The notes: generated by a model not told the origin, from the letters alone. 64,000 nt of DNA from an uncultured bacterium (GCA_949283255.1 CASDRS010000005.1:62001-126000); one strand, 5' to 3'. Counted from the stretch's first letter, positions 7,544 through 17,726 are shown. Numbers and translations are program-made.

Positions 7544-9838
7544 TTACAAAATATCTAAAGGATCAACATCCACAGCCAGTTTAACGTCTTTTGGCATAGT
7601 TATTTTATTCAAATAACTTGATATAAAGTTATGCCCTTTGACATCCAATTTATTTTTAATAATTATCTGAAAGCGATAATAACTGTTTATTCTCTCAATA
7701 ACACAAGGAGTAGGGCCGAGAACTTCCAGCCGTTCAGAAATCCCGTATTTTTCAATTATCGTACACAAACTAAGAGCAATTTCAGCTGCAGCTTTTTCTG
7801 CTCTATAATTATTCATTGAACTTATAATCAACCTTACCATTTTACTGTATGGCGGGTAATCAAACTCTTCTCTTGCGATGATTTCTTTTTCGTAAAACTC
7901 TCTGTAATTTTGGGATTTTGCACTTTCAAGCGCATAAAATTCGGGATTATAAGTTTGGAAAAATACTCGACCTGTAAACTCTCCACGCCCAGCACGTCCT
8001 GCAACTTGAGTCAAAAGCTGGAACCCTCTCTCAGAAGATCTGAAATCAGGAAGATTAAAGCTTGCATCAGCAGAAATTACTCCCACCAAAGTAACATTAG
8101 GGTTATCAAGTCCTTTTGCAATCATCTGTGTCCCGACCAGAATATCTATATCACCCTTCTGAAAACGCTCTAACAATCTTATATGTTCGCCTTTTCGGAC
8201 TAACACATCACTATCTATTCGCTCAACATTATATTCAGGGAACAATTCCTGAACATACTGCTCTATTTTTTGAGTTCCCGTTCCGCTAATTTTTAAAGCA
8301 TCAGAACCGCATTCAGGGCAAGTATCAGGGAAATATTCAATATGATTACAATAATGGCATTTCAAATGTTTATCCTTTGAGTGCCAAATCATTGGAATTG
8401 CGCAGTTCGGACACTCAATAACATGCCCGCAAGCCTGACACTGCGTAAATGTCGCAAACCCCCTTCTGTTTATCAACAGAATTACTTGCTGCTTATTATC
8501 AAGAGTTTCTTGAATAGCAGTCTGTAAAGGTTTTGAGATAACGCTTTTATAAGCTGCACGTGAATGTTCCTGCATATTAACGACAGTAACAGGTGCAATC
8601 GGTGCATTTCTGTACCTGTGTTTCATCTCAAAAAGATTTCCTGAATTTATAGCTCGGTAATAAACAGAAATATCAGGAGTCGCAGAACCCAAAAGAAGAG
8701 GACAATTATGAAATTCTGCAAGCTTTTGAGCAACAACTTTCGCATCATATCGAGGAGCAGGGTTTGTCTGTTTATAAGCTCCTTCATGCTCTTCATCAAT
8801 GATAATAAGTCCGATATTTTTCAGAGGGGCGAAAACCGCAGACCTTGCACCTGCAAGAATTTTTATATCATCACGATAAAGTCTCTGCCAAACATCATAC
8901 CTTTCGCCCTCAGAAATACTGCTGTGCCAAATTGCAACATCTCTTGTCCCGAAATTTTTTGCCAAACGTTTTGTAAGCTGAGATGCCAACGCAATCTCCG
9001 GCACCAAAAACAAAACATTTTTCCCACTGTTCAAACAATCATTGATTAACTGAAAATAAACTTCAGTCTTCCCAGAAGCCGTTACCCCGTGCAAAAGCAT
9101 CGTAAGAGGCGGAATAACAACATCCTCATCAGCATTTTTCTTCTTTTCGACATAATCTTTTATAGCCTTACTTATTCCATCATAAGCTGCTTTTTGTTCA
9201 TCTTCCAACTCAAATAATGGTTCTCTCGTATCTATGTTCAAAATATCAAGAGGATTTCGGTACAACTCTTCCTCGCTAATCTTTAAACACCCAAGATCTG
9301 CAAGTTTTTTGACGGTTGCTCTTGTAGTTTTGGCCAACTTTTCAAATGCAATAAGCGGAGTCTTGCCCATTTTTTCAAGCATTTCCAAAACAGCATATTG
9401 CCTTTTTGTTGCCCCGTCATATTTTACAAACTCAACAACCTGCTCTGTTTTAGAAGCCTTCTCGATAAGCTTCATCGGAATAGCAGCATTCAAAACAGTA
9501 ACCAAATCACAACAGTAATAATTCGCCACCCACTCCAAAAGCTTTAAATAATCTATCGAAAACAAAGGAGTCTCATCGAGAATTTTATTAATCTTTTTAG
9601 CCCTGATTTCCTCAGGCAAATAATCAGAAAACCCAACACAAAAAGCATTAATTAATCCCTGACGTCCGAAAGGAACCAAAATCGCTTGTCCGATTTTAAT
9701 TTTATCTTTCATCTCATCAGGGATTAAATAACTAAAAGTTCTAACGCCCAACCCTTTAATATTCACCAGAGCCAATGCGTATTTATGAGAATTTTTTGGA
9801 GCAAAATCACTAGTATCAAACAATTTATTCTCAACCAT
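7544..9838 (-). CDS. priA: Primosomal protein N', PriA helicase
   Basis: 764 residues from ATG 9838, which has AGGGGG upstream; the open frame extends further from a TTG that would overlap the previous gene. PriA recognises stalled forks and reloads the replisome. Domains in order: N-terminal 3'-OH-binding and winged-helix region, helicase core with Walker A GVTASGKTEVY and DEEHEG, a zinc-binding insert with paired CxxC motifs (CQACGH, CPNC, CHYC, CPECG), then helicase motifs V-VI (GTQMIAKGLD, QVAGRAGRG). Appears intact. It follows a small PC4-like gene by 19 bp. Confidence 0.95.
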   Translation of the reverse strand: MVENKLFDTSDFAPKNSHKYALALVNIKGLGVRTFSYLIPDEMKDKIKIGQAILVPFGRQGLINAFCVGFSDYLPEEIRAKKINKILDETPLFSIDYLKLLEWVANYYCCDLVTVLNAAIPMKLIEKASKTEQVVEFVKYDGATKRQYAVLEMLEKMGKTPLIAFEKLAKTTRATVKKLADLGCLKISEEELYRNPLDILNIDTREPLFELEDEQKAAYDGISKAIKDYVEKKKNADEDVVIPPLTMLLHGVTASGKTEVYFQLINDCLNSGKNVLFLVPEIALASQLTKRLAKNFGTRDVAIWHSSISEGERYDVWQRLYRDDIKILAGARSAVFAPLKNIGLIIIDEEHEGAYKQTNPAPRYDAKVVAQKLAEFHNCPLLLGSATPDISVYYRAINSGNLFEMKHRYRNAPIAPVTVVNMQEHSRAAYKSVISKPLQTAIQETLDNKQQVILLINRRGFATFTQCQACGHVIECPNCAIPMIWHSKDKHLKCHYCNHIEYFPDTCPECGSDALKISGTGTQKIEQYVQELFPEYNVERIDSDVLVRKGEHIRLLERFQKGDIDILVGTQMIAKGLDNPNVTLVGVISADASFNLPDFRSSERGFQLLTQVAGRAGRGEFTGRVFFQTYNPEFYALESAKSQNYREFYEKEIIAREEFDYPPYSKMVRLIISSMNNYRAEKAAAEIALSLCTIIEKYGISERLEVLGPTPCVIERINSYYRFQIIIKNKLDVKGHNFISSYLNKITMPKDVKLAVDVDPLDIL

Positions 9839-9857
9839 ATTATGCCCCCTAAAACTT

Positions 9858-10088
9858 CTATTCAGCCATAAATTCTTTCTTAGCTTCTTCAATAGCTTCA
9901 GATAACAAATCTAACTGATCAGGCGAAAAAGTTACACCCTTTTTAGTCGGCAACCAAGTAGCACCGTCATCAGTTGTATAAAATATTCTCATATTCAAAT
10001 AACTTCTGCCTTTATATTCACTAACAGAAATTTGTAATTGTTCAGTATCGCTTCTTTCTATAGTAGCCAAAATTTTTGCATCAGCCAT
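9858..10088 (-). CDS. PC4/YdbC-like single-stranded DNA-binding protein
   Basis: 76 residues from ATG 10088 (ATG 10091 and TTG 10094 are in-frame alternatives; AAGGAG fits 10088 best). The segment MRIFYTTDDGATWLPTKKGVTF followed by a helix (SPDQLDLLSEAIEEAKKEF) has the beta-sheet-then-helix pattern of the PC4 transcriptional coactivator/YdbC fold, which binds ssDNA as a dimer. It lies directly upstream of priA on the same strand, so a link to replication restart is possible. Fold call is from motif recognition only. Confidence 0.7.
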   Translation of the reverse strand: MADAKILATIERSDTEQLQISVSEYKGRSYLNMRIFYTTDDGATWLPTKKGVTFSPDQLDLLSEAIEEAKKEFMAE

Positions 10089-10162
10089 CATCAATCTCCT
10101 TAATTAAACATGTGACAGACTTATAATAACACAAATATTCAACAGTTAAAAAATAAATAACT

Positions 10163-13100
10163 CTAATCTACAGAGAAAATATCTCTAATATCATCCATAG
10201 TAAGAGATTTTACAATATTTCTGTCAATCGAAATAACGCTGTCTACAAGATTACGTTTAACCGTCTTAAGTTTCTGAATTTTCTCTTCTACTGTATTTTT
10301 TGTAATAAGCCTGTAAACAAAAACTTTTTTAGTCTGCCCGATACGGTAAGCACGGTCAGTAGCCTGATCTTCAACAGCAGGATTCCACCAAGGGTCATAA
10401 TGTATAACATAATCAGCTCCGGTCAAGTTCAAACCGGTACCGCCGGCCTTCAAGCTGATAAGGAATATCGGTATTTTGCTGTTATTAAATCTCTCAACAG
10501 CAGCTTGTCTGTCTTTAGTCTTACCTGTCAAATACTCATACTCAATACCTTCACGCTCAAGCCAGCCTTTTATAATATCCAACATATTTACAAATTGGCT
10601 GAATAAAAGCACTCTATGACCTTCTGATATAATTTCTTCCAACAAAACTTTTAGCTTTTCAAATTTACCGGAAGAATTTATATGCTTAACATTTTCCTTA
10701 TCATAAAGTCGTGGGTGACAGCATATCTGACGCAAACGCAAAAGCGCAGAAAAAATTGACAACCGGCTTTTCTCAAGCCCGTTTTGTTCAATACTTTTGA
10801 ACAATTCTTCTTTAGTACTGTCAAGCACCTGAAGATAAAAATCTTTTTGCTCATCCGTAAGCTCGCAATAAGCAATATTTTCAACCTTATCAGGCAAATC
10901 TTTCGCAACATCGCGTTTCATACGACGCAAGATGAACGGGAATATTTGTAATTTCAGGCGTTTTTCAACAGTTTTATCCTGTCTTTCCATAATAGGGTTA
11001 ACATATCTTGCATTAAACTCGGCAGCCGAAAGTAAAAATCCCGGCATAAGAAAATCAAATACCGACCACAACTCTTCAAGCTTGTTCTCTATCGGAGTAC
11101 CTGAAAGTGCAAGTTTATGTGATGATGTAAGATTTTTAACGGCTTGTGCAGTCTGAGACATAGCGTTTTTAATATTCTGAGATTCATCAAGAATTACATA
11201 CCTGAAATTTATATTCTTCAACTTGTTAATATCACGTCTTATAAGCGCATAACTCGTTATAACTACATCATAATTAGGAATTTCTTTAAACAAACTTTTT
11301 CTGTCTGCGCCTGACAGTTTCAGGCAAGACAACTCAGGCGCAAACTTTTGAATTTCAGCTTCCCAGTTAAACACAACAGTTGTAGGGCAGATAACAAGTG
11401 TTGGCATAGGCCCGTCAACTTCTTTTGCCTTTTGCAAAACAGTCAATGCCTGAAGTGTTTTACCAAGACCCATATCATCAGCCAAGATACAATTCAAGCC
11501 ATATTTATACATAAACCACAACCAGCCGTATCCCTTTAACTGATACTCACGGAATTCAGCCGTTGCATGTTTTGGAAGCTCCAGACCTTCATCAGTTGAA
11601 AACGTCGATATTTGTTCCCAAAATTTCTTAAATTCATCACTCAAAACCAATTCAACATTAAGGTTCTTCAACTCAGACAACAAACCTGCACGATACGTTT
11701 TTACAATAAACTTGTTCTCATCATTACGATAAACATCAAAAGAATTGAACGCCCTCATCATTGCATAAATATCTTGAGCCGGAAATTCAACAAAACCTAA
11801 ACTCCTGATTCTGGAATATTTCTCACCGTTTTGAATAGTTTCATAAATCTCATCAAAATCTATAATCTCTTCGCCAACCTGACCATACAACTGAATTTCA
11901 AAACTGTCTTGAGATTCTTCCGAGAAATCAACTTTCGCACACATCCTGAACGGAGAATCAATAAGCTTAAAGAAGTTCATATCATCTTTTTCAACAAACT
12001 TCCAACCTTCACCAGCCTGCTTGATATAGTAATTGTAAAAATCAATTGCATTTTCTTTTTCCAAAGCCAAATTATTTGTCTGCATTGGAACAAATTTACA
12101 AGCCAAAAGCATATTATAAGCATCCTGCTCGTGCTTGAAATTCCTTTTAATCCAATAAACAAAATCTTCTCCAGGCTTTTTCACGGAAATATAAGGTGAC
12201 TTATCAACCTGTTTTGAAAACGGTACTCTAACACCGTCATATTCAAATTCCAATTCAGCCTTCAATGACTGATCATAATCGATACCCAAAGTTACAATAT
12301 TGAGAGGAGGTCTTTCCTCAAGCATCAACTTAGAAATATTCTCATCAATATTAACTTCCATAATCTCTCGCAATTTAGGAAGCTCTTCATAAATAAATTT
12401 ACCGCCGTCAGAATCTTTCAAATCCGTGAATGAAGATTTTAAAATATTCTGAGGTATAGACTGCATTGCAATATTTGTAGGGAAAATAATATTCTTATAT
12501 CTGCCCCATTTCAAATGTCTTGAAAAATATCTTACTTCTTCAAGAGGATAAACATCATCTTTATCAGGACGTTTCCATTCCAAAGAAAGCAATATTGTAC
12601 CGCCCTGAGAAGCGTTTACATTCAAAACAAGCTTCCACTCGTCATCAACAAACTTCAAACGTTCTTTTGTCTTTTCATCCAGAACTTCATCAGCCATTTT
12701 TAAAAGCGAAAACATTGGCCCAAATTTTGTAATCGGGATATCATACCATCCGGCCTTCTTGTCCTGTCTTGAAATCATTAACAACTGTTTAAAAATTTCA
12801 ATTTCAACTTTTTGAGAATTATTCAGCTCAAAATCAGGATTTTGTTTTTGCGCTTCTATCAAAGCCCTTAAAATATTTTCAATCTGTCTTACGATTTTCC
12901 CAGTTTCACGAGATCTGACAAGTATAGAGAAGAAATTCGCCTTACGTTTAGGGTTAAAATGGAAGATATAACTACCTTCAGGCTCTGTTGTAAGAGCTGT
13001 GTTTTCATCAGGAAAGCTCGGTTCAATCCCGAATTTTGTCTCTAACCAATCCTCGTAAGCGTGCTCATCAATTGCTTTGAGCCCAACTGCAACAGCGTGC

Positions 13101-13336
13101 TTGCACCATTCCTCTTTCAAAGGACAATTACAACGCGCCTCGACTTTATTCTTCTTGAAAATCAAATCGGTATTATAATGATCCTGAAAATTTCCTTTTA
13201 CCTTACCCATGTAAAAGTTCTTCTCAGGATAAGTATCGAAAACCATATCCTTCAGATGATATTCGTAACCTCTGCGCCAGCTGCCTGCACTTGCATGTTC
13301 TTTTATATACTTGTAATTAAATTCTTCAGGACTCAT
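10163..13336 (-). CDS. SWI2/SNF2-family DEAD-like ATPase with SWIM zinc finger
   Basis: 1057 residues. N-terminal SWIM zinc finger (CNCPLKEEWCKHAVA, about 69-83), a long middle region of the SNF2-associated type, then the two RecA-like domains: Walker A ADDMGLGKTLQALT, DESQ box (VILDESQNIKN), SGTPIENKLEELWSVFDFL, and motifs V-VI SLKAGGTGLNLTGADYVIHYDPWWNPAVEDQATDRAYRIGQ. Bacterial members (RapA/YwqA-like) are DNA-translocating ATPases; the exact job is unknown. ATG 13336 preferred over TTG 13339. Stands alone, with its own promoter in the 208-bp region shared with ogt. Confidence 0.9.
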   Translation of the reverse strand: MSPEEFNYKYIKEHASAGSWRRGYEYHLKDMVFDTYPEKNFYMGKVKGNFQDHYNTDLIFKKNKVEARCNCPLKEEWCKHAVAVGLKAIDEHAYEDWLETKFGIEPSFPDENTALTTEPEGSYIFHFNPKRKANFFSILVRSRETGKIVRQIENILRALIEAQKQNPDFELNNSQKVEIEIFKQLLMISRQDKKAGWYDIPITKFGPMFSLLKMADEVLDEKTKERLKFVDDEWKLVLNVNASQGGTILLSLEWKRPDKDDVYPLEEVRYFSRHLKWGRYKNIIFPTNIAMQSIPQNILKSSFTDLKDSDGGKFIYEELPKLREIMEVNIDENISKLMLEERPPLNIVTLGIDYDQSLKAELEFEYDGVRVPFSKQVDKSPYISVKKPGEDFVYWIKRNFKHEQDAYNMLLACKFVPMQTNNLALEKENAIDFYNYYIKQAGEGWKFVEKDDMNFFKLIDSPFRMCAKVDFSEESQDSFEIQLYGQVGEEIIDFDEIYETIQNGEKYSRIRSLGFVEFPAQDIYAMMRAFNSFDVYRNDENKFIVKTYRAGLLSELKNLNVELVLSDEFKKFWEQISTFSTDEGLELPKHATAEFREYQLKGYGWLWFMYKYGLNCILADDMGLGKTLQALTVLQKAKEVDGPMPTLVICPTTVVFNWEAEIQKFAPELSCLKLSGADRKSLFKEIPNYDVVITSYALIRRDINKLKNINFRYVILDESQNIKNAMSQTAQAVKNLTSSHKLALSGTPIENKLEELWSVFDFLMPGFLLSAAEFNARYVNPIMERQDKTVEKRLKLQIFPFILRRMKRDVAKDLPDKVENIAYCELTDEQKDFYLQVLDSTKEELFKSIEQNGLEKSRLSIFSALLRLRQICCHPRLYDKENVKHINSSGKFEKLKVLLEEIISEGHRVLLFSQFVNMLDIIKGWLEREGIEYEYLTGKTKDRQAAVERFNNSKIPIFLISLKAGGTGLNLTGADYVIHYDPWWNPAVEDQATDRAYRIGQTKKVFVYRLITKNTVEEKIQKLKTVKRNLVDSVISIDRNIVKSLTMDDIRDIFSVD

Positions 13337-13547
13337 CAATCTTTCAGAGTATCTCTTTCCTACACAATTAAGGGTGTAACGCCGAATATAGATAGTTTAA
13401 AATCTATAAACCCTTATTATCAGCAATACCAATATACCACAATTAGAAAAAAAATCAAGCACTTTACACAAAACACTTAACCCGAAAAGCTCAAGTTTTA
13501 TAAAATAAAACTGCCTGAAAACTAACGATTTATGGTACAATAAAACT

Positions 13548-14018
13548 ATGCAATATTTTTATTACTATACAATAAAAGATTACACTTTCACAATAATAGC
13601 TGATGAAAATGCCGTTTTGGAATTAAAATTTGGAAAAACAGAACCTCATAATGCGCTTTTTCAAAAATCAGATATCATAAAAAAGGCAATATTGGAATTG
13701 GATGAATATTTCAGCGGGGAAAGAAAAACATTTGATGTAAACCTTAACCCGCAAGGAACAGAATTTCAACGCAAAGTATGGGAAAAGCTAAGAGAAATTC
13801 CATACGGCAAAACAGTTTCATACAAAAAACTTGCAGAAATGACAGGAAACATTAAAGCCTCACGAGCAGTCGGAATGGCAAATAATAAAAACCCTGTCCC
13901 TATACTTATCCCCTGCCACAGAGTAATCGGTTCTAACGGAAATCTTGTGGGATACGCAGGCGGACTGGAGTTAAAAAGAGAATTAATTAATATGGAGAAA
14001 AAATATGCAAACGATTAA
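13548..14018 (+). CDS. ogt: Methylated-DNA--[protein]-cysteine S-methyltransferase
   Basis: 156 residues. Suicide repair enzyme that removes methyl from O6-methylguanine. The acceptor Cys is in the conserved IPCHRVIGSNG, preceded by the recognition helix with RAVGMANNKNP and followed by GYAGGLELKRELI. N-terminal domain is short, as in Ogt-type proteins. The last 14 bp overlap dapF, so the two genes are translationally coupled. No strong SD is seen at the start. Confidence 0.93.
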   Translation: MQYFYYYTIKDYTFTIIADENAVLELKFGKTEPHNALFQKSDIIKKAILELDEYFSGERKTFDVNLNPQGTEFQRKVWEKLREIPYGKTVSYKKLAEMTGNIKASRAVGMANNKNPVPILIPCHRVIGSNGNLVGYAGGLELKRELINMEKKYAND

Positions 14019-14838
14019 AGTAACAAAAATGCAAGGATGCGGCAATGACTTTGTCATAATTGATTACGAAGAATACAAAAAAACAGGACTTGAAATGCCT
14101 GAACTTGCAAAAAAAATATGCAACAGAAATTTTGGAATCGGAGCAGACGGAATGATTATCCCTCGCACTGACGTAAAAGATACAGATATCGGGTGGTATT
14201 TTTACAACTCTGACGGAAGTACTGCTCAAATGTGCGGGAATGGAATGAGATGCTTTGCAAAATACGTTTATGAAAAAGGACTTGTCAATAAGAAGCAATT
14301 TTCAGTAGAAACATTAGCAGGCGTGATAAAACCTGAAATACTCGAAGACGGACTGGTAAGAGTTGATATGGGAATCCCTATTTTAGAAGAGGCAAAAATC
14401 CCGTTTAAAGGAGAAAGAAAAATCACAGCCCTGGATAAAACATTTGAAATTACCCCTGTTTCAATGGGGAACCCTCATTGCATAATATTTACTGACAATG
14501 ACCCTATGGAATTGGCAGTTAAATATGGACCTTCAATAGAAAAACATCCGTATTTTCCAGAAAAAACGAACACGGAATTTGTAAAAGTGCTATCAAAAAA
14601 TGAAATAGAGATGAGAGTGTACGAACGCGGCTGTGGAATAACACTTGCTTGCGGTACGGGAGCTTGCGCGTCTCAAGTCGCTTGTATTTTAAATAACTTA
14701 ACAGAAAGTAAAGTAAAAGTTAACTTGCTTGGAGGAGCCGTATTCGTTGAGTGGCAAGGGAATAGAGAAAATCCTAATAAAAATATTTTCTTAACCGGCC
14801 CTGCTAATTACAGCTTTATTGCCGATTACATCTTGTAA
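14005..14838 (+). CDS. dapF: Diaminopimelate epimerase
   Basis: 277 residues. Converts LL- to meso-diaminopimelate for lysine and peptidoglycan. The two catalytic cysteines are in NSDGSTAQMCGNGMRCFAKY and in ERGCGITLACGTGACAS. N-terminal MQGCGNDFVIID and the substrate loop MGNPHC are also conserved. SD GGAG lies within the end of ogt, with 14 bp of overlap. With the DapL-like aminotransferase at 2.8 kb this suggests the aminotransferase variant of the pathway. Confidence 0.95.
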   Translation: MQTIKVTKMQGCGNDFVIIDYEEYKKTGLEMPELAKKICNRNFGIGADGMIIPRTDVKDTDIGWYFYNSDGSTAQMCGNGMRCFAKYVYEKGLVNKKQFSVETLAGVIKPEILEDGLVRVDMGIPILEEAKIPFKGERKITALDKTFEITPVSMGNPHCIIFTDNDPMELAVKYGPSIEKHPYFPEKTNTEFVKVLSKNEIEMRVYERGCGITLACGTGACASQVACILNNLTESKVKVNLLGGAVFVEWQGNRENPNKNIFLTGPANYSFIADYIL

Positions 14839-14892
14839 TTGTGAATATTTTCATGGTATCATCGGAATATAACGAAAAGGAGACATATAAAA

Positions 14893-15192
14893 ATGAAAAA
14901 TTATGATTTATTAACTATCTTCAAGCCAAACTTGGACTCTGAAGAAGTAGATAAAATAATCGCTAAAATCGAAGAAACAGTTGTAAATTTTGGCGGTAAA
15001 GTTGAATCTACTGACAAAATCGGAAGAAAAAAATTAGCTTATGATATTCAAAATTTCAGAGACGGATTTTTCTTCTCAGCAATTTTGAGCTTACCTGCTG
15101 ATCAGGTTGCAGAATTCAGAAGACAATTAAGATTAAACGACAGCATTTTAAGAACAATGTTTATGGAAGCTTCTGAAAAGGCATCTGTATAG
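14893..15192 (+). CDS. rpsF: 30S ribosomal protein S6
   Basis: 99 residues; binds 16S rRNA with S18. Recognised by MKNYDLLTIFKPNLDSEEV, the central GRKKLAYDIQNFRDGFFF, and the end LRLNDSILRTMF. Strong SD AAAAGGAG. First gene of the rpsF-ssb-small ORF-rpsR operon. Confidence 0.95.
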   Translation: MKNYDLLTIFKPNLDSEEVDKIIAKIEETVVNFGGKVESTDKIGRKKLAYDIQNFRDGFFFSAILSLPADQVAEFRRQLRLNDSILRTMFMEASEKASV

Positions 15193-15230
15193 ACAAACAT
15201 TAGTGCGAAAGTTCGCAAGAAAGGGATAAA

Positions 15231-15644
15231 ATGTCATTAGCTAAAGCTGTAGTAACAGGAACACTATACAGAGCACCTGAAAAACGCTTCACTCAAAATA
15301 ACATAGCTGTATCAGCATTTATTTTGAACATTGGAGATCGTGATGAGATGCTTTTGCGAGTAGTGTCCAAGAGAAATACTCTTGATGAGATAGTTTCATC
15401 ATTATCAAAAGGGGACAGAGTTCTCGTTGAGGGTAGACTCCAGACCGCGACAGTAAAATCTGACGATGGCTCTGAAAGAAAGATATATGAGATAGAAGCT
15501 TCAACAATCGAAAGAATTGGCGAAGGGAACGGCTCAGTATCAACAGCACCTGAAAGCTCAAAATTTGGAACTGAAGAAATCGTAAAAATTGAATCTGATG
15601 ATTTTTCAAATGAGCTGATTGGCGAAGACGAAATCCCGTTTTAA
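15231..15644 (+). CDS. ssb: Single-stranded DNA-binding protein
   Basis: 137 residues. N-terminal OB-fold (about 1-100) with VTGTLYRAPEKRFTQNNIAVSAFILNI and GDRVLVEGRLQT, a short acidic linker, and the C-terminal tip DEIPF that recruits partner repair proteins. Placement between rpsF and rpsR is the classic bacterial arrangement. SD AAGGGATAAA precedes the ATG. Confidence 0.95.
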   Translation: MSLAKAVVTGTLYRAPEKRFTQNNIAVSAFILNIGDRDEMLLRVVSKRNTLDEIVSSLSKGDRVLVEGRLQTATVKSDDGSERKIYEIEASTIERIGEGNGSVSTAPESSKFGTEEIVKIESDDFSNELIGEDEIPF

Positions 15645-15679
15645 ACAATACATACCCCAAAATAAAGGACAATTGAATA

Positions 15680-15868
15680 ATGACAGCAAATAAATTTGCA
15701 GTAGCCGGAATTCAAAGAGCAAAGGCTATGAGGCCAAAAGTAACAAGGCCAAAAAGTCAGTTAGGATATAAATATTTTAAACCAACAGAATTAAAGACTG
15801 ACGTATTCCAAAAAACAAATAAAACAAATGAAAAAGTAAGTAATAACAAGGCTAGAAAGGCAATATAA
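15680..15868 (+). CDS. Small basic protein of unknown function between ssb and rpsR
   Basis: 62 residues, strongly basic (about 15 Lys/Arg), no recognised family. It has its own SD (AAAGGACA) and ends only 3 bp before rpsR, whose SD lies inside this gene, so the two are translationally coupled. Composition (RAKAMRPKVTRPKSQLGYKYFKP) resembles small nucleic-acid or ribosome-associated proteins. Its position in a ribosomal operon supports it being real and expressed. Confidence 0.7.
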   Translation: MTANKFAVAGIQRAKAMRPKVTRPKSQLGYKYFKPTELKTDVFQKTNKTNEKVSNNKARKAI

Positions 15869-15871
15869 AAA

Positions 15872-16105
15872 ATGGCAAGACAAGATAATTCAGATAAGAA
15901 AAAACGTAAGAATTGCAGTCTTTGTGCAGATAAGGTAACATCTATCGATTACAAAGACGCAGCAAAACTAAAAAGATATCTGACTGAAGCTGGAAAGATT
16001 ATTCCACGCAGAATTACAGGAAACTGCGCAGCTCACCAACGTATGATCGCAAAAGCAATCAAACGTGCAAGAGAAGCAGCTATCATTAGTTACGTTTTTG
16101 ACTAA
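15872..16105 (+). CDS. rpsR: 30S ribosomal protein S18
   Basis: 77 residues; partner of S6 in the 30S platform. Typical S18 features: [62 protein letters not shown]. Two Cys in the N-terminal CSLC. Last gene of the operon, followed by a strong terminator. Confidence 0.95.
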   Translation: MARQDNSDKKKRKNCSLCADKVTSIDYKDAAKLKRYLTEAGKIIPRRITGNCAAHQRMIAKAIKRAREAAIISYVFD

Positions 16106-16122
16106 TTAGATTACAAAAAAAA

Positions 16123-16155
16123 CAGGTTCCGGAAATTTCCGGAACCTGCTTTTTT
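16123..16155. terminator. Strong bidirectional terminator after rpsR
   Basis: A perfect 26-bp palindrome (16123-16148, arms CAGGTTCCGG / CCGGAACCTG) is flanked by eight A on the left and seven T on the right. It ends the rpsF operon and the convergent 523-residue protein gene. Confidence 0.9.
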
Positions 16156-17726
16156 TATGCATTATTTTTATTATTAACGTTTGTTTGCTGTTTTCTATAT
16201 TCTTCAGTACCTGGGAATGAGTTTGAACCAGTAATCTTCTTCGTAAGCCAATATTGGATTTTTGGAATGAACGTCGACAAGAACAATGCGGATACAACAA
16301 AACCACTGCCCCAGTTGAGAACATTTTTCCAGAAATTAGCCTTGCACGCTTTTTCAAGGACTTCTGCAGTAATATCTTTTTGCGATTTTTTAGCTTTTTC
16401 GATGATTTGCTCAACAAAATACTTAAGGTCATCATCAACAAGCTTAACTGAATCGTCGGAGATAAATTTATATGGGTTAAGGAAGCTTGCAATACCACTT
16501 TTCTCTTTGCCAAATGCCAATGAATATAGATTTTTAAGGAACTCAGGATCGTTCAGATATCCGCCCTTAAAGACTCTTTCGGCCTGATCAATAGTAATTC
16601 TGCCGACCCCTTGGACTTTCGGCTGCAATTCTGACATGTGTTGTGCTATTTCTGTATACTTAGCAACATCAGAAGCATCAACAAATGATGGAATCTTAGA
16701 CTTAAATTCTTCTATTGACATAAATCCGTTCTTAAATTCATCTTTTATTGATTGAGGTATCTGTATCTTGCCTTCGCCAAACATCTCTTTTGCAAGTGCA
16801 TCAGGCTTAATAGATCCGTTATATTTTTCATTAACAAGATTTGTCATTAATTCTTTTGTATAATGTGCATTCAAGGAATCAACCCTTGTCTTTCTTCCGT
16901 TTTGTTCAATCTGGTTCAACCATCTGTTCATATTTGGCATGTTAAACATGTAGAAATATATTGAGGTTAAATCTCTAAACAAAATTTCACGGCGTTCATC
17001 ATTATTTCTTGCACTGATAGTTCTTCCGCCGGCAGTTCCAATATCAGTTGATAACAACTGCCATGTAGTATTATTCTCAAGATTAAACGCAAGAGAAAGA
17101 AGCGGTGAACCTGCTCCGAAGTTTATGTTTTTCTTATCTTCGCCGGATTTTGCAATAAATTTATCCATACTCTCCGGTCTCAACAATTGTGAATATTGAT
17201 TTGGAGCCTGCAATTGTTCTTGTGCCTTTTTAGGGTCATTTCTGTGATAATACTTCGTTATTCTCTGGTTAAGTTTTGGAACAACAAAACCTATCATAGC
17301 ATTTGCCATCAAAATACTGGTAATAAGTTTAGCTGATTTAAACTTAGCAATCTGACTCTCAGTAAATTTCTTACCGGACTTCGTGCTGGTTTCAAGATGC
17401 AAGAAGTTTGCAAGAGGATTTCTTGCTCTGTCACTGCCAAGATCAAAATTAGCAGTTCTTAAGCCTAAAATCCACTTACCAATCTTGTCATTAATAGCGT
17501 TAAACGCTTTAACACCACCCAGCCAAAATACTGCACCTGTAAATTCTTCCGTAATTCTCTCTCTGCCTTCGTCAAACCCTCCGCGTTGATATGCCTGATA
17601 AGTTCTTCCGGCTTCAACAAAACTCTCTAACAGAATAAATCTGGCAAGACCGCCACTTGCCATACTTTTCATAAATCTATGTGATGCTAAAGGTTTATAT
17701 GCGTTTAACGAAGGGATTATAGCCAT
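16155..17726 (-). CDS. Hypothetical membrane protein, 523 residues
   Basis: No recognised family. Hydrophobic segments are seen near the N-terminus (around GGLARFILLESFVEAGR and EFTGAVFWLGGVKAF), at SILMANAMIGFVVPKL, and near the C-terminus (GSGFVVSALFLSTFIPKIQYWL); the region between is a long soluble part with a helical pattern. The tail is Asn-rich. It faces the divergently transcribed 277-residue membrane protein across a 177-bp intergenic gap, and both have similar layouts, suggesting related envelope roles, probably lineage-specific. Function unknown. Confidence 0.75.
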   Translation of the reverse strand: MAIIPSLNAYKPLASHRFMKSMASGGLARFILLESFVEAGRTYQAYQRGGFDEGRERITEEFTGAVFWLGGVKAFNAINDKIGKWILGLRTANFDLGSDRARNPLANFLHLETSTKSGKKFTESQIAKFKSAKLITSILMANAMIGFVVPKLNQRITKYYHRNDPKKAQEQLQAPNQYSQLLRPESMDKFIAKSGEDKKNINFGAGSPLLSLAFNLENNTTWQLLSTDIGTAGGRTISARNNDERREILFRDLTSIYFYMFNMPNMNRWLNQIEQNGRKTRVDSLNAHYTKELMTNLVNEKYNGSIKPDALAKEMFGEGKIQIPQSIKDEFKNGFMSIEEFKSKIPSFVDASDVAKYTEIAQHMSELQPKVQGVGRITIDQAERVFKGGYLNDPEFLKNLYSLAFGKEKSGIASFLNPYKFISDDSVKLVDDDLKYFVEQIIEKAKKSQKDITAEVLEKACKANFWKNVLNWGSGFVVSALFLSTFIPKIQYWLTKKITGSNSFPGTEEYRKQQTNVNNKNNA

